From assembly GCF_905171765.1 (NCBI RefSeq), contig NC_053389.1:213534624-213598623 (forward strand): DNA of 64,000 nucleotides, written 5' to 3'. This DNA is from Bufo bufo. Its lineage: Eukaryota; Chordata; Amphibia; Anura; Bufonidae. Under the pieces are notes generated by a model. The model saw only the letters and a program-made list of their open reading frames with translations, was not told where the DNA came from and ran no database searches. The position numbers were made by a program, and so were the translations under genes. This document shows positions 52,993 to 62,008 of this stretch, piece by piece. The first letter of the stretch is position 1. Each line of letters begins with the position of its first letter.

Positions 52993-54004
52993 AAAAAATG
53001 CTCTTGCTCTCTAGCGCCACCCTAGCAGGCAGGACAAAACGGGAACTACAAGCAAATGGAAAACCTTCAATTTCCGCCTCAACCCTGCCAATAGTAACAG
53101 ACGGAACATTTTTAAAAGATTTTTTCCTTTTTGTCTCTTTATTACTCCCACAAAACTGCCTGAATCTCCTAGAGGGACAAACATTTGCCAGATGATTTAT
53201 ACCTCCACAACAAAAACAAACCCTCCCCTGCGGGCTGAATCTTCTATTGTCAGAGGCAATCAACCCCAGCTGATTGGACTCCTGCTCAGAAGGGGCTGAC
53301 AGCGACTGAGACCCCTGTGCACAGAATGAGACCGCTGCACTGTCCCGGGACTGAGTATGACAGGAAGGAGAGATCTCTCCTCTCTCTCTAAGACGCCTGT
53401 CAATACGAACAGCCTGAGACATAGCAGAATCCAAGGAGGTAGGTCTTTCATGAAAGGCAAATGCATCTTTCAATCCCTCTGAAAGACCATAGCAAAATTG
53501 ACTTCGGAGTGCAGCATCATTCCAACCCGTATCTGCTGCCCATCTCCGAAATTCTGAGCAGTATATCTCTGCGGATTGTTTACCCTGGCATAACAGACGT
53601 AGTCTAGACTCAGCCAGAGCAATACGATCCGGATCATCATATATCTGACCCAGGGCTAAATAGAATTCATCCACTGAACGAAGGGGCCGTGCCCCCTCCG
53701 GCAGCGAAAAGGCCCAGGACTGAGCGTTACCCCTGAGCAGCGATATAATGATCGCCACCCTCCGTTCTTCTTCACCAGAAGAATGGGGAAGAAGGCGAAA
53801 ATGGAGTTTGCAAGCCTCTCTAAAACGCACAAAATTCTCACTACCCCCGGAGAACGTATCCGGGAGCGAGATCTTAGGCTCAGCACAAACTCCATGAACG
53901 CAAGCTGAACCGGTCACTTGAAACTGAGAAAAAGTCTTACGGAGATCAGCTACCTCCAAAGAAAGACCCTGAAAGCGTTCAGCCAAAAGTGAAACCGGAT
54001 CCAT
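52973..54004 (-). CDS. gag: Gypsy-1 Gag
   Basis: 343 codons from the ATG at 54004 (MDPVSLLAERFQGLS), 28 bp inside the 5' LTR border; upstream open codons lie in the LTR and are not taken as coding. It has a capsid-like region with FREACKLHFRL and EFRRWAADTGWND, and one CCHC zinc knuckle CFCCGGINHLANVC near residue 275. Gag coats the element RNA. It ends just after a six-T run (52993-52998, minus strand), and pol opens one base further on, so either a +1 frameshift expresses pol or a one-base insertion broke an originally fused gag-pol. Confidence 0.92.
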   Translation of the reverse strand: MDPVSLLAERFQGLSLEVADLRKTFSQFQVTGSACVHGVCAEPKISLPDTFSGGSENFVRFREACKLHFRLLPHSSGEEERRVAIIISLLRGNAQSWAFSLPEGARPLRSVDEFYLALGQIYDDPDRIALAESRLRLLCQGKQSAEIYCSEFRRWAADTGWNDAALRSQFCYGLSEGLKDAFAFHERPTSLDSAMSQAVRIDRRLRERGEISPSCHTQSRDSAAVSFCAQGSQSLSAPSEQESNQLGLIASDNRRFSPQGRVCFCCGGINHLANVCPSRRFRQFCGSNKETKRKKSFKNVPSVTIGRVEAEIEGFPFACSSRFVLPARVALESKSIFCEIFCG

Positions 54005-54031
54005 GCTTGAGACGGTTTTGGCGGCTGATAA

Positions 54032-54597
54032 TGTCACGGATGGTGTACAGGAAACAAGACAATACCATATAAACAATGTCTCTTTGGATCCACAACTAAG
54101 GAACAAAGGGAGACCCCTGCAATAGACCTGCCGCTCTCCCTCACTGCTCAGCCTATGCGAACACCCCAAAGGTGGATGGCCGCATATCCACGTTCCTCGG
54201 CTATCTATTACCTGAAGACCCTACAATAGTGAAGGGACACGACCACCGGCTCCCTACACTGACACGGAGGGAGTCAGGGTCACCTGGATCCAGAAAAGAC
54301 AAAATCATAAATACATAAACAGCACTTATCTTGCAGACGAATGACGACTGAGAACAGGGAACAGGGAACTGGGAACTGGGAACTGGGAACTGGGAACAGC
54401 ATGCACACACACTCCAGGAAGTTGTATCAACCGCACACTACTGCATTATGGGGAGGAACTTAAAGGGTAGCGATCAGTCTAACTGCATGACAGCTGAGAT
54501 AGACTAACGAGATGAGAAACTAAACCAAAACAAAGAAATTCAAGGAGGAGGATCTGAGAAGCTCCTGTGAGCGCTTCTCAGCTGTCTGGCTGTGACA
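54032..54597 (-). repeat. Gypsy-1 5' LTR (566 bp)
   Basis: Upstream LTR in the element's orientation. The segment 54005-54031 between it and gag would hold the primer-binding site; I could not match it to a tRNA. Confidence 0.95.
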
Positions 54598-54890
54598 CAC
54601 TGTTGCAGTTATTTATGGGGAAAGCTTATAGGGGTGTATTTCAGTAAAATAAGAAAAATATATACGCACTGCACTGTTGCAGTTATTCCTGGTGAAAGCA
54701 CATGGGGCGTATTTCAGTCCAACAAGAAAAATATATACGCACTGCACTGTTGCAGTTATTTATGGTGAAAGCTTATAGGGGTGTATTTAAGTAAAATAAG
54801 AAAAATATATATGCACTGCACTGTTGCAGTTTCATCTAGTGAAAGTGAATAGGGACGTATTACAGTAAAAAAAAATATATATATACGCAC
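54598..54890. repeat. Minisatellite B, third block
   Basis: About four more units with the CTGCACTGTTGCAGTT core, resuming directly after Gypsy-1. Confidence 0.93.
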
Positions 54891-54957
54891 TGCCACACAA
54901 GCAGCAGCAAAAAAACAAAATAAGGGAAATAACAGAGCATCCATCTGCCACTACCAA

Positions 54958-55188
54958 CAGTGATGGCCAGTTCGCTGTGTTCGCCCACGAACACATGCGG
55001 GCTGCCATCTTAAATCACAAGTCCGGCCTGCTCCCGGTGACCGTATTTGTTTCAAACCGGCTCGCGGCGCAGGCACAGGTATGGACTTACCTGTGCATCG
55101 TCGGACTTGTGATTTAAGATGGCAGCCTGCATGTGTTCACGGGTGAAGCATGTGTTCGCGGGTAAACACGGCGAACTGGCCATCACTG
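54958..55188. mobile_element. hAT-type MITE, 231 bp
   Basis: Inverted ends CAGTGATGGCCAGTTCGC and complement, with arms of about 75 bp (including TCTTAAATCACAAGTCCG and complement). It is flanked by ACTACCAA (54950-54957) and ACTACCAG (55189-55196), an 8-bp duplication with one change. No coding capacity. It inserted in the 3' region of hAT-2. Confidence 0.9.
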
Positions 55189-55609
55189 ACTACCAGCACA
55201 ATGAGCATAACAAGGCAAAAAAGATCTTTTGATAGTTAATCGCTGGAAAGGCAAGAGAAGAAGATAAGAAACAGAAAATTTGCTGTACTACCGTGTGTGG
55301 CACGTCAATCCTGCAGGCATTCACCTGACAGAAAACATGTGATTATGTGGCTGGAGGTACATTAGGTGGTCACTGGATAAAAATTTTACTGTAGGCCAAT
55401 ACAGGCCCCAAAAAGTAGGCATTCACCTGACAGAAAAAAACTTGTGATATTGTGGCTGGAGGTACATTAGGCGGTCACTGGATAAAATTTTTACTGTAGG
55501 CCACTGGAGTACAGGCCCCAAAGTGAAGCATTCACCTGACAGAAAAGGCCTTTTATGCCGCTTTATATACATAAGACAAGGACCATTCTTTGTTCTGGGT
55601 GGTGGCGGA

Positions 55610-56447
55610 TATGGCTGGCATGAGGAAATTCAATTACACGTGGTCGTCACAGGTGTTGAATTCCTCTGAGATCCATGCCTCATTCATTTTTAGAAATGTG
55701 AGGTAGTCCACACTGTCGTGAGCTAGGCTTATCGGTCAGGATCCCCCCTGGTGTGCTAAACGTCCTTTCGGACAGGACACCCGACGAGGGGCAAGCCAAG
55801 AGTTCAAGGGCAAATTGTGCCAGCTCTGGTCACAAGTCAAGTCTGCACACCTAGTAGTCCAGGGGTTCCTCACTTCTCACAGTTAACCCGATGTAGTCAG
55901 ACACCTGTTGGTCTAGGTGTTCCCTGAGGCTGCATCCGGAGGGTGGCTGTCGATGGGTTGGCTACAAGAATGATCTCATATCCGAAAAGACCAACACATC
56001 TTCAAAAAGCCCTCTTCTTGCAGGTGCAGTAGGATTGGTACACGCACCTGTATAGCTGTGGGTGGAAATTACTCTGCAGCGCCCGCAACAGCAGAATGCA
56101 GCATCTCTTGCAGCAAGGCCTGGAAATGCTGCATTCTGACAGCCCTCTGTGATGCTGGTAACATGTCTACCATTTTGTGTTTGTACCGGGGGTCTAAGAA
56201 CTTTGCCATCCAGTACTGGTCCTTGCCCTTTATGCTTTTTATACAAAGGTCCCTCTTCAAACACTGGAGCATAAAGTCCCCCATTTGCACTAAGCTGAAA
56301 GTGGTGGAGCGGCCTGGCTTCTTCTCATCGCCCAGGAGAATGTTGTCCTCGGTCTCCTCCCCCAAGCCATGGACAACACCAGGGATCCCCGAAAAGTTTA
56401 AAGCCTGCTCTTCTTGCTCCTCCTCCTCCTCCCCCAGGCACCATCCT
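55610..56447 (-). pseudogene. hAT-2 transposase, C-terminal half
   Basis: Fragments in order on the minus strand: DNILLGDEKKPGRSTTF, QYWMAKFLDPRYKHKM (a typical hAT core motif), FQALLQEMLHSAV, and the C-terminal dimerisation motif VLSERTFS followed by GGI (about 55745-55800). Frameshifts separate these pieces. It joins the N-terminal half at 62009 when Gypsy-2 and one ATCCT are removed. Confidence 0.87.
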
Positions 56448-57134
56448 TGTAACGGTCACGTCCACACACAGGGGGAAGGGTAGTGACCACTGCGCTCCAC
56501 CCTCACCCCTGGCCCTGCCTACTTGCCTCACGAGTCCTGATGACAGGGGACAACTGGACGGCAATCCCTAACTTAGGATATGTGCAGGGAAGACAGACAA
56601 GACAAAATACGGAACATGAACGGACCGGGTCAGAACCAAGAGAGCTACGCAGTACAACGGATTAAGCAAAGAATGGTCAGGAGAAGCCGGGGTCAAATAC
56701 CAGGAGAGTAGCGAAGTACAAGAGGAGTCCTAAGAGAGTAGTCAGGTGGGAGCCGAGGTCACAATACCAGGATGTATGCGCAGTACAGGAGGAGCAGGCA
56801 GAGGATCGTCAGGGAACAGGATCAGGTAAATATTCAGTAGTCCAACAAATAGCCAGGAGCCTAGAAATTAACAGGCAACCTGTAGCCAGAAGGCTGCCTG
56901 TATTTATAGTGGGGAGTGATGGTCATGTGACGTGGCCAGCATCACATGACCGACAGACCAACCAGTCGAGCACCGAGTGATCAGCTCGGCGCTCAAGGCA
57001 GACTAGGAGCAGGGAGCCACCCAGCTAGTAAAGCTGCCCTGGGAATGAGGTCAAACACAGAACCTCATTCCAAAAGCTAAGCAACAGTTCTGCGGGCAAT
57101 GGGGGACCGGGTGCACCTTCGGAACCCCGTGACA
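56448..57134 (-). repeat. Gypsy-2 3' LTR (687 bp)
   Basis: Pairs with 61318-62008. The gag-pol frame runs about 84 bp into it before stopping at 57051. Confidence 0.96.
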
Positions 57135-60100
57135 GTACCCCCCCCTTTTACGAGGGGCCACCGGACCCAAGACTTCAGGCGATGGCTTTTCAGGGTGTTC
57201 TAAATGAAATTTACGAACCAGTCTAGGAGCATGAACCTCCCTGGCAGGTACCCAAGATCTCTCTTCAGGTCCATACCCCTTCCAGTGAATCAGATACTGC
57301 AAGGAGTTACGCACCTTCCTGACATCCACTATTTTAGACACGACATACTCGACAGCATCATTAACAAGAACCGGCGGAGGCGAGGCTTTCGATGGTACTA
57401 CCGGTTCAAAATATTTTTTAAGTAGAGATTTATGGAACACATTATGAATGTGGAATGACTCGGGCAGCTCCAACCTAAATGATACCGGGTTAATCACCTC
57501 CGTGATCTTATATGGACCAATAAAACGAGGAGCAAATTTTCTAGAAGCTACCTTGAGAGATAGATTCTTGGAGGACAACCATACTTTATCCCCAACCTGA
57601 AAGTTCACCCCCCTTGAACGTCTCCTATCGGTCTTGAGTTTTTGAGAACTTTGAGCCTTTTCTAGGTTCGATTGAACCCGGGCCCAAACTGTGCACAGTT
57701 CGGAGGAGAGTTTATCAGCTTCAGGGTTAGAGGAGGAGACGGACGACCCAGAATGAAAACGGGGATGAAAACCATGGTTACAAAAGAAAGGGGAGACCCC
57801 AGCAGAAGAATTGACACGGTTATTCAGAGCAAATTCAGCCAACGGAAGGAATTTGACCCATAATTGCTGGTCATCAGCAACATACAACCTCAGGAATTGT
57901 TCCACAGACTGATTAAGGCGTTCAGTCTGCCCATTACTCTCAGGATGGTAGGCGGAAGAAAAAGACAACGAAATTTTACATTTTTGACAGAAGGCCCTCC
58001 AGAATTTGGACACAAACTGCACACCCCTGTCCGAAACAATATTTTCCGGGATGCCATGTAAACGAACAACCTCTCTCACAAAAATAGACGCCAGGGTTTT
58101 AGCATTCGGAAGTTTAGACAGGAGAATGAAATGAACCATCTTGCTAAACCTATCGTCCACTACCCAAACCACAGTCTTACCCTCCGCCAGCGGTAGGTCA
58201 GTTATAAAGTCCATCGAGATATGGGACCAGGGTCTACTGGGAATGGGTAGGGGTCGTAGGTTACCAGCAGGGCGAGTCCTAGGTGTCTTAGACCTGGCAC
58301 AAACCTCACAGGCTGACACGTAGGACTTGACATCCCTGGTCAGAGTGGGCCACCAATAAGATCTAGAAACCAGATCCTTAGTGCCCTCAATACCCGGATG
58401 TCCACAAAAGGCAGAATCGTGACACTCACCCAACAGCCGGAGACGAAATTGTACGGGAACAAACAACTTATCTGTTGGGGTGGATGCCGGTGCCAGATGT
58501 TGTTCAGCCTTAATGCGAGCCGAGATATCCTGGGTTAGAGCCGCTAAGAAGATGTTTGCTGGTAGGATGGATTCAGGCGGCGTCTCAGTGGGTTGAAAAG
58601 CATGGAAGCTCCGAGATAATGCGTCTGCCTTCACATTTTTACTTCCCGGCCTGAACGTAATGGAGAAATCAAAACGGGTAAAAAACAGAGCCCATCGGGC
58701 TTGTCGGGGATTCAACCTCTTAGCGGACTCGAGAAACATTAGGTTTTTATGGTCAGTGACAACAGTCACTCGATGCCTTGCCCCCTCCAAAAAATGTCTC
58801 CACTCCTCAAATGCCCATTTAATGGCCAACAGCTCCCTATTCCCTATGTCGTAGTTTCTCTCCGTGGGAGAGAATTTCCTAGAGAAGAAGGCACACGGTC
58901 TCAGGTTAGTGAGGCTAGCAGGACCTTGTGAAAGGACTGCTCCTGCGCCGTCCTCGGACGCATCCACCTCCACAATAAAGGGTCTCTCCTGATCAGGCTG
59001 GATCAGAATGGGAGCGCTACTAAATGCCTTTTTTAATGTTTCAAATGAAGAAATGGTCTTGGTAGACCAATTCTCCAAATCCGCCCCTTTCTTAGTAAGG
59101 TCGGTCAATGGCTTAGCAATTACAGAAAAATTCATGATAAATTTACGGTAGTAATTAGCGAAACCCAAAAACCGTTGTAAAGCCTTTAAGGATGAAGGCC
59201 TTACCCATTCCTTAATTGCTAAAACCTTACCAGGATCCATCTTAAAGGCGTGAGGAGTCAAAACATGCCCTAGAAACAGTATCTCCTGTACACCAAAGAC
59301 ACATTTCTCTTGCTTAGCGGATAGCTGGTTCTCCCTCAACACCTCTAATACTTGTTTGACATGGGACACATGAGATTCAAAATCAGGAGAGAATATCAAA
59401 ATGTCGTCAAGATAGACAATAATAAATTTACCTAAGAACTCCCTAAGAATATCGTTCATTAAGTTTTGTAACACAGCTGGTGCATTGCTGAGTCCAAAAG
59501 GCATCACCTGATATTCAAAGTGTCCTATCGGAGTATTGAACGCTGTCTTCCATTCGTCTCCCTCCTTGATTCGGATTAGATTGTATGCCCCTTTCAGGTC
59601 AATCTTGTAAAACCAGGTTGCCCCCAAAACCTGGTTAAATAAATCCGGAATCAATGGGAGAGAGTATCTATTTTGGACAGTGATTTTATTTAATCTCCGG
59701 TAATCAATACAAGGCCTAAGACCACCATCCTTCTTTTTAACAAAGAAAAACCCTGCTCCCATAGGAGAGACTGAAGGTCTAATATGCCCTTTAGCAAGGC
59801 TCTCCTTAATATAATCCTCCATAGCCTTGCGTTCGGGCCCTGAAAGATTATAAATTCGACCTTTAGGAAATTCGGCACCCTCAATTAGCTCAATGGCGCA
59901 ATCATAAGGTCTATGGGGGGGTAGAACCTCTGGAGTAAGGGACGAGAACACATCAGAATATTCCTTAATAACAGAGGGTAATGTATTAGACCTTACTGAA
60001 ACCCCAGCCTGGACCACGGACAAGCATGAGTCACACTTAGGTCCCCATTTCACCAACTCTCCTTTGGACCAATCAATTGTGGGGTTATGTAAACGGAGCC

Positions 60101-61289
60101 AAGGCAACCCTAGTACCACCTCAACCGGTAGGTTCTCCAGGACTAGAAGAGAACATCTCTCAGAGTGGCACACACCCACGGACAGAGAAATTTCAGAGGT
60201 ACATGACCTCCCCGTACCACCAATCAGGGGAGTAGCATCAATAGCCATGACATGGATAGGTGTAGGTAAAGCAAACATTGGAATACCCAATTTACAAGCA
60301 AACTCAAAGTCAATAAAGCTGGCCGCTGAACCGGAATCAATAAAGGCCTTACCCGGCCACTTATTAACCCCCAGAGAAATTGTTATGGGTACCAAAAGCT
60401 TACCTTTAGAAAAATCAGGGTGTACCTGGTCTTTAGGTTGTCTTGCTTTAGAAGACTTGTCAGAGAGGTCCCTCTTAGGACACTTGTTGATCCAATGGCC
60501 AGGATCTCCACAGTAGAAGCACTCTCCGCGTCTGCGACGAAGATTACCCCGGGTCATGCCAACCTGCATGGGTTCCTCGGTGGAGACCTCAGTGTTGTCC
60601 CTGGAAAAGACCTCTGGCTGGACCACCATCTGAGAACTGAACTGTCGTTCTTGTCGTCTCTCTCTAACTCGTCTGTCAAGTCGGACAACTAGGGTCATCA
60701 TCTCCTTTAAGGTCTCAGGAATTTGGTAATTGACCAATAGATCTTTTAAATTATCAGATAGACCAGACCTAAACTGACTCTTCAGGGCTGGTTCATTCCA
60801 TCCTGAGGGGACACACCACCGTCTGAATTGGGTGCAATACTCCTCCGCAGGGAGATGGCCCTGAACCAGTGCCCTAAGAGCTGTCTCGGCTACCAGGGCC
60901 CTGTCTGGTTCGTCATAGAGGGTACCCAGGGCCTGAAAAAACCCCTCCACAGAAGTTAGACAACTGGCCCCAGGAGGTAACGAAAATGCCCAGTCCTGGG
61001 GATCACCCTGTAGTAGAGAAATGATAATCCCCACGCGTTGGCTCTCGGGACCGGAGGACACGGGGCGCAAACGGAAGTAGAGTTTGCAATTCTCCTTAAA
61101 GGAGAGAAACCTCTTCCGGTCTCCAGAAAAGGGTTCTGGGAGCTTGATCTGGGGTTCAAAATATGGACTGGAGGACAGAGGAGTGGAAGAACCTTGCCCT
61201 AACTCACAAGAACGGAGTTTCTCTCCTAGCTCCTGCACCCTCTGTGTCAAGTTAGAGACATGGTCAGTCAAGGTAGTAAGAGGATTCAT
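57051..61289 (-). CDS. gag-pol: Gypsy-2 Gag-Pol polyprotein
   Basis: 1412 codons, starting MNPLTTLTDHVSNLTQRV 28 bp inside the 5' LTR border. Gag occupies about 1-280 with a CCHC knuckle CFYCGDPGHWINKC (257-270). Protease FIDSGSA is near 318. RT has FFFVKKKDGGLRPC and catalytic YLDD (626-629). RNase H has VDASEDG (Asp 776). Integrase has HHCC (H957, H964, C994, C997) and the DDE triad D1027, D1087, E1123. A chromodomain with SKIVDVRKVRNSLQYLIHW follows. Gag and pol are fused in one frame, unlike Gypsy-1, so a Gag-to-Pol ratio would have to be set by processing or another route. All catalytic residues are present; activity is plausible. Confidence 0.96.
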   Translation of the reverse strand: MNPLTTLTDHVSNLTQRVQELGEKLRSCELGQGSSTPLSSSPYFEPQIKLPEPFSGDRKRFLSFKENCKLYFRLRPVSSGPESQRVGIIISLLQGDPQDWAFSLPPGASCLTSVEGFFQALGTLYDEPDRALVAETALRALVQGHLPAEEYCTQFRRWCVPSGWNEPALKSQFRSGLSDNLKDLLVNYQIPETLKEMMTLVVRLDRRVRERRQERQFSSQMVVQPEVFSRDNTEVSTEEPMQVGMTRGNLRRRRGECFYCGDPGHWINKCPKRDLSDKSSKARQPKDQVHPDFSKGKLLVPITISLGVNKWPGKAFIDSGSAASFIDFEFACKLGIPMFALPTPIHVMAIDATPLIGGTGRSCTSEISLSVGVCHSERCSLLVLENLPVEVVLGLPWLRLHNPTIDWSKGELVKWGPKCDSCLSVVQAGVSVRSNTLPSVIKEYSDVFSSLTPEVLPPHRPYDCAIELIEGAEFPKGRIYNLSGPERKAMEDYIKESLAKGHIRPSVSPMGAGFFFVKKKDGGLRPCIDYRRLNKITVQNRYSLPLIPDLFNQVLGATWFYKIDLKGAYNLIRIKEGDEWKTAFNTPIGHFEYQVMPFGLSNAPAVLQNLMNDILREFLGKFIIVYLDDILIFSPDFESHVSHVKQVLEVLRENQLSAKQEKCVFGVQEILFLGHVLTPHAFKMDPGKVLAIKEWVRPSSLKALQRFLGFANYYRKFIMNFSVIAKPLTDLTKKGADLENWSTKTISSFETLKKAFSSAPILIQPDQERPFIVEVDASEDGAGAVLSQGPASLTNLRPCAFFSRKFSPTERNYDIGNRELLAIKWAFEEWRHFLEGARHRVTVVTDHKNLMFLESAKRLNPRQARWALFFTRFDFSITFRPGSKNVKADALSRSFHAFQPTETPPESILPANIFLAALTQDISARIKAEQHLAPASTPTDKLFVPVQFRLRLLGECHDSAFCGHPGIEGTKDLVSRSYWWPTLTRDVKSYVSACEVCARSKTPRTRPAGNLRPLPIPSRPWSHISMDFITDLPLAEGKTVVWVVDDRFSKMVHFILLSKLPNAKTLASIFVREVVRLHGIPENIVSDRGVQFVSKFWRAFCQKCKISLSFSSAYHPESNGQTERLNQSVEQFLRLYVADDQQLWVKFLPLAEFALNNRVNSSAGVSPFFCNHGFHPRFHSGSSVSSSNPEADKLSSELCTVWARVQSNLEKAQSSQKLKTDRRRSRGVNFQVGDKVWLSSKNLSLKVASRKFAPRFIGPYKITEVINPVSFRLELPESFHIHNVFHKSLLKKYFEPVVPSKASPPPVLVNDAVEYVVSKIVDVRKVRNSLQYLIHWKGYGPEERSWVPAREVHAPRLVRKFHLEHPEKPSPEVLGPVAPRKRGGYCHGVPKVHPVPHCPQNCCLAFGMRFCV

Positions 61290-61317
61290 GATACAGTGGT
61301 TATTGGGCCTGTTAATC

Positions 61318-62008
61318 TGTAACGGTCACGTCCACACACACACAGGGGGAAGGGTAGTGACCACTGCGCTCCACCCTCACCCCTGGCCCTGCCTACTTGC
61401 CTCACGAGTCCTGATGACAGGGGACAACTGGACGGCAATCCCTAACTTAGGATATGTGCAGGGAAGACAGACAAGACAAAATACGGAACATGAACGGACC
61501 GGGTCAGAACCAAGAGAGCTACGCAGTACAACGGATTAAGCAAAGAATGGTCAGGAGAAGCCGGGGTCAAATACCAGGAGAGTAGCGAAGTACAAGAAGA
61601 GTCCTAAGAGAGTAGTCAGGTGGGAGCCGAGGTCACAATACCAGGATGTATGCGCAGTACAGGAGGAGCAGGCAGAGGATCGTCAGGGAACAGGATCAGG
61701 TAAATATTCAGTAGTCCAACAAATAGCCAGGAGCCTAGAAATTAACAGGCAACCTGTAGCCAGCAGGCTGCCTGTATTTATAGTGGGGAGTGAGGGTCAT
61801 GTGACGTGGCCAGCATCACATGACCGACAGACCAACCAGTCGAGCACCGAGTGATCAGCTCGGCGCTCAAGGCAGACTAGGAGCAGGGAGCCACCCAGCT
61901 AGTAAAGCTGCCCTGGGAATGAGGTCAAACACAGAACCTCATTCCAAAAGCTAAGCAACAGTTCTGCGGGCAATGGGGGACCGAGTGCACCTTCGGAACC
62001 CCGTGACA
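61318..62008 (-). repeat. Gypsy-2 5' LTR (691 bp)
   Basis: Carries a slightly longer CA run than the 3' LTR. The 28 bp between it and the gag start would contain the primer-binding site, which I cannot assign to a tRNA. Confidence 0.96.

Larger units (their letters stand above)
49207..54597 (-). mobile_element. Gypsy-1: chromovirus-type LTR retrotransposon
   Basis: 5.39 kb on the minus strand with a 5-bp TSD CACTG. LTRs lie at 49207-49786 (3' LTR) and 54032-54597 (5' LTR), starting TGTCACGG and ending GTGACA. They differ by a few substitutions and by the copy number of a GGGAACAGGGAACTG microsatellite. A purine-rich tract (CCTAGAGGGAGGGGTAC on the minus strand) abuts the 3' LTR. Gag and pol are separate, overlapping frames. 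Confidence 0.95.
56448..62008 (-). mobile_element. Gypsy-2: young chromovirus-type LTR retrotransposon
   Basis: 5.56 kb on the minus strand, TSD ATCCT (56443-56447 and 62009-62013), inserted in hAT-2. LTRs at 56448-57134 and 61318-62008 start TGTAACGG and end GTGACA. I count about four substitutions and one 4-bp CA indel between them, i.e. about 99 % identity, so the insertion is recent. A purine tract (AAAAGGGGGGG on the minus strand) abuts the 3' LTR. One uninterrupted gag-pol frame makes this the most intact LTR element here. Confidence 0.97.

Noticed and set aside
54005..54169. Upstream extension of Gypsy-1 gag
   Set aside because: The codons lie in the 5' LTR and leader; the ATG at 54004 fits the position used in Gypsy-2.
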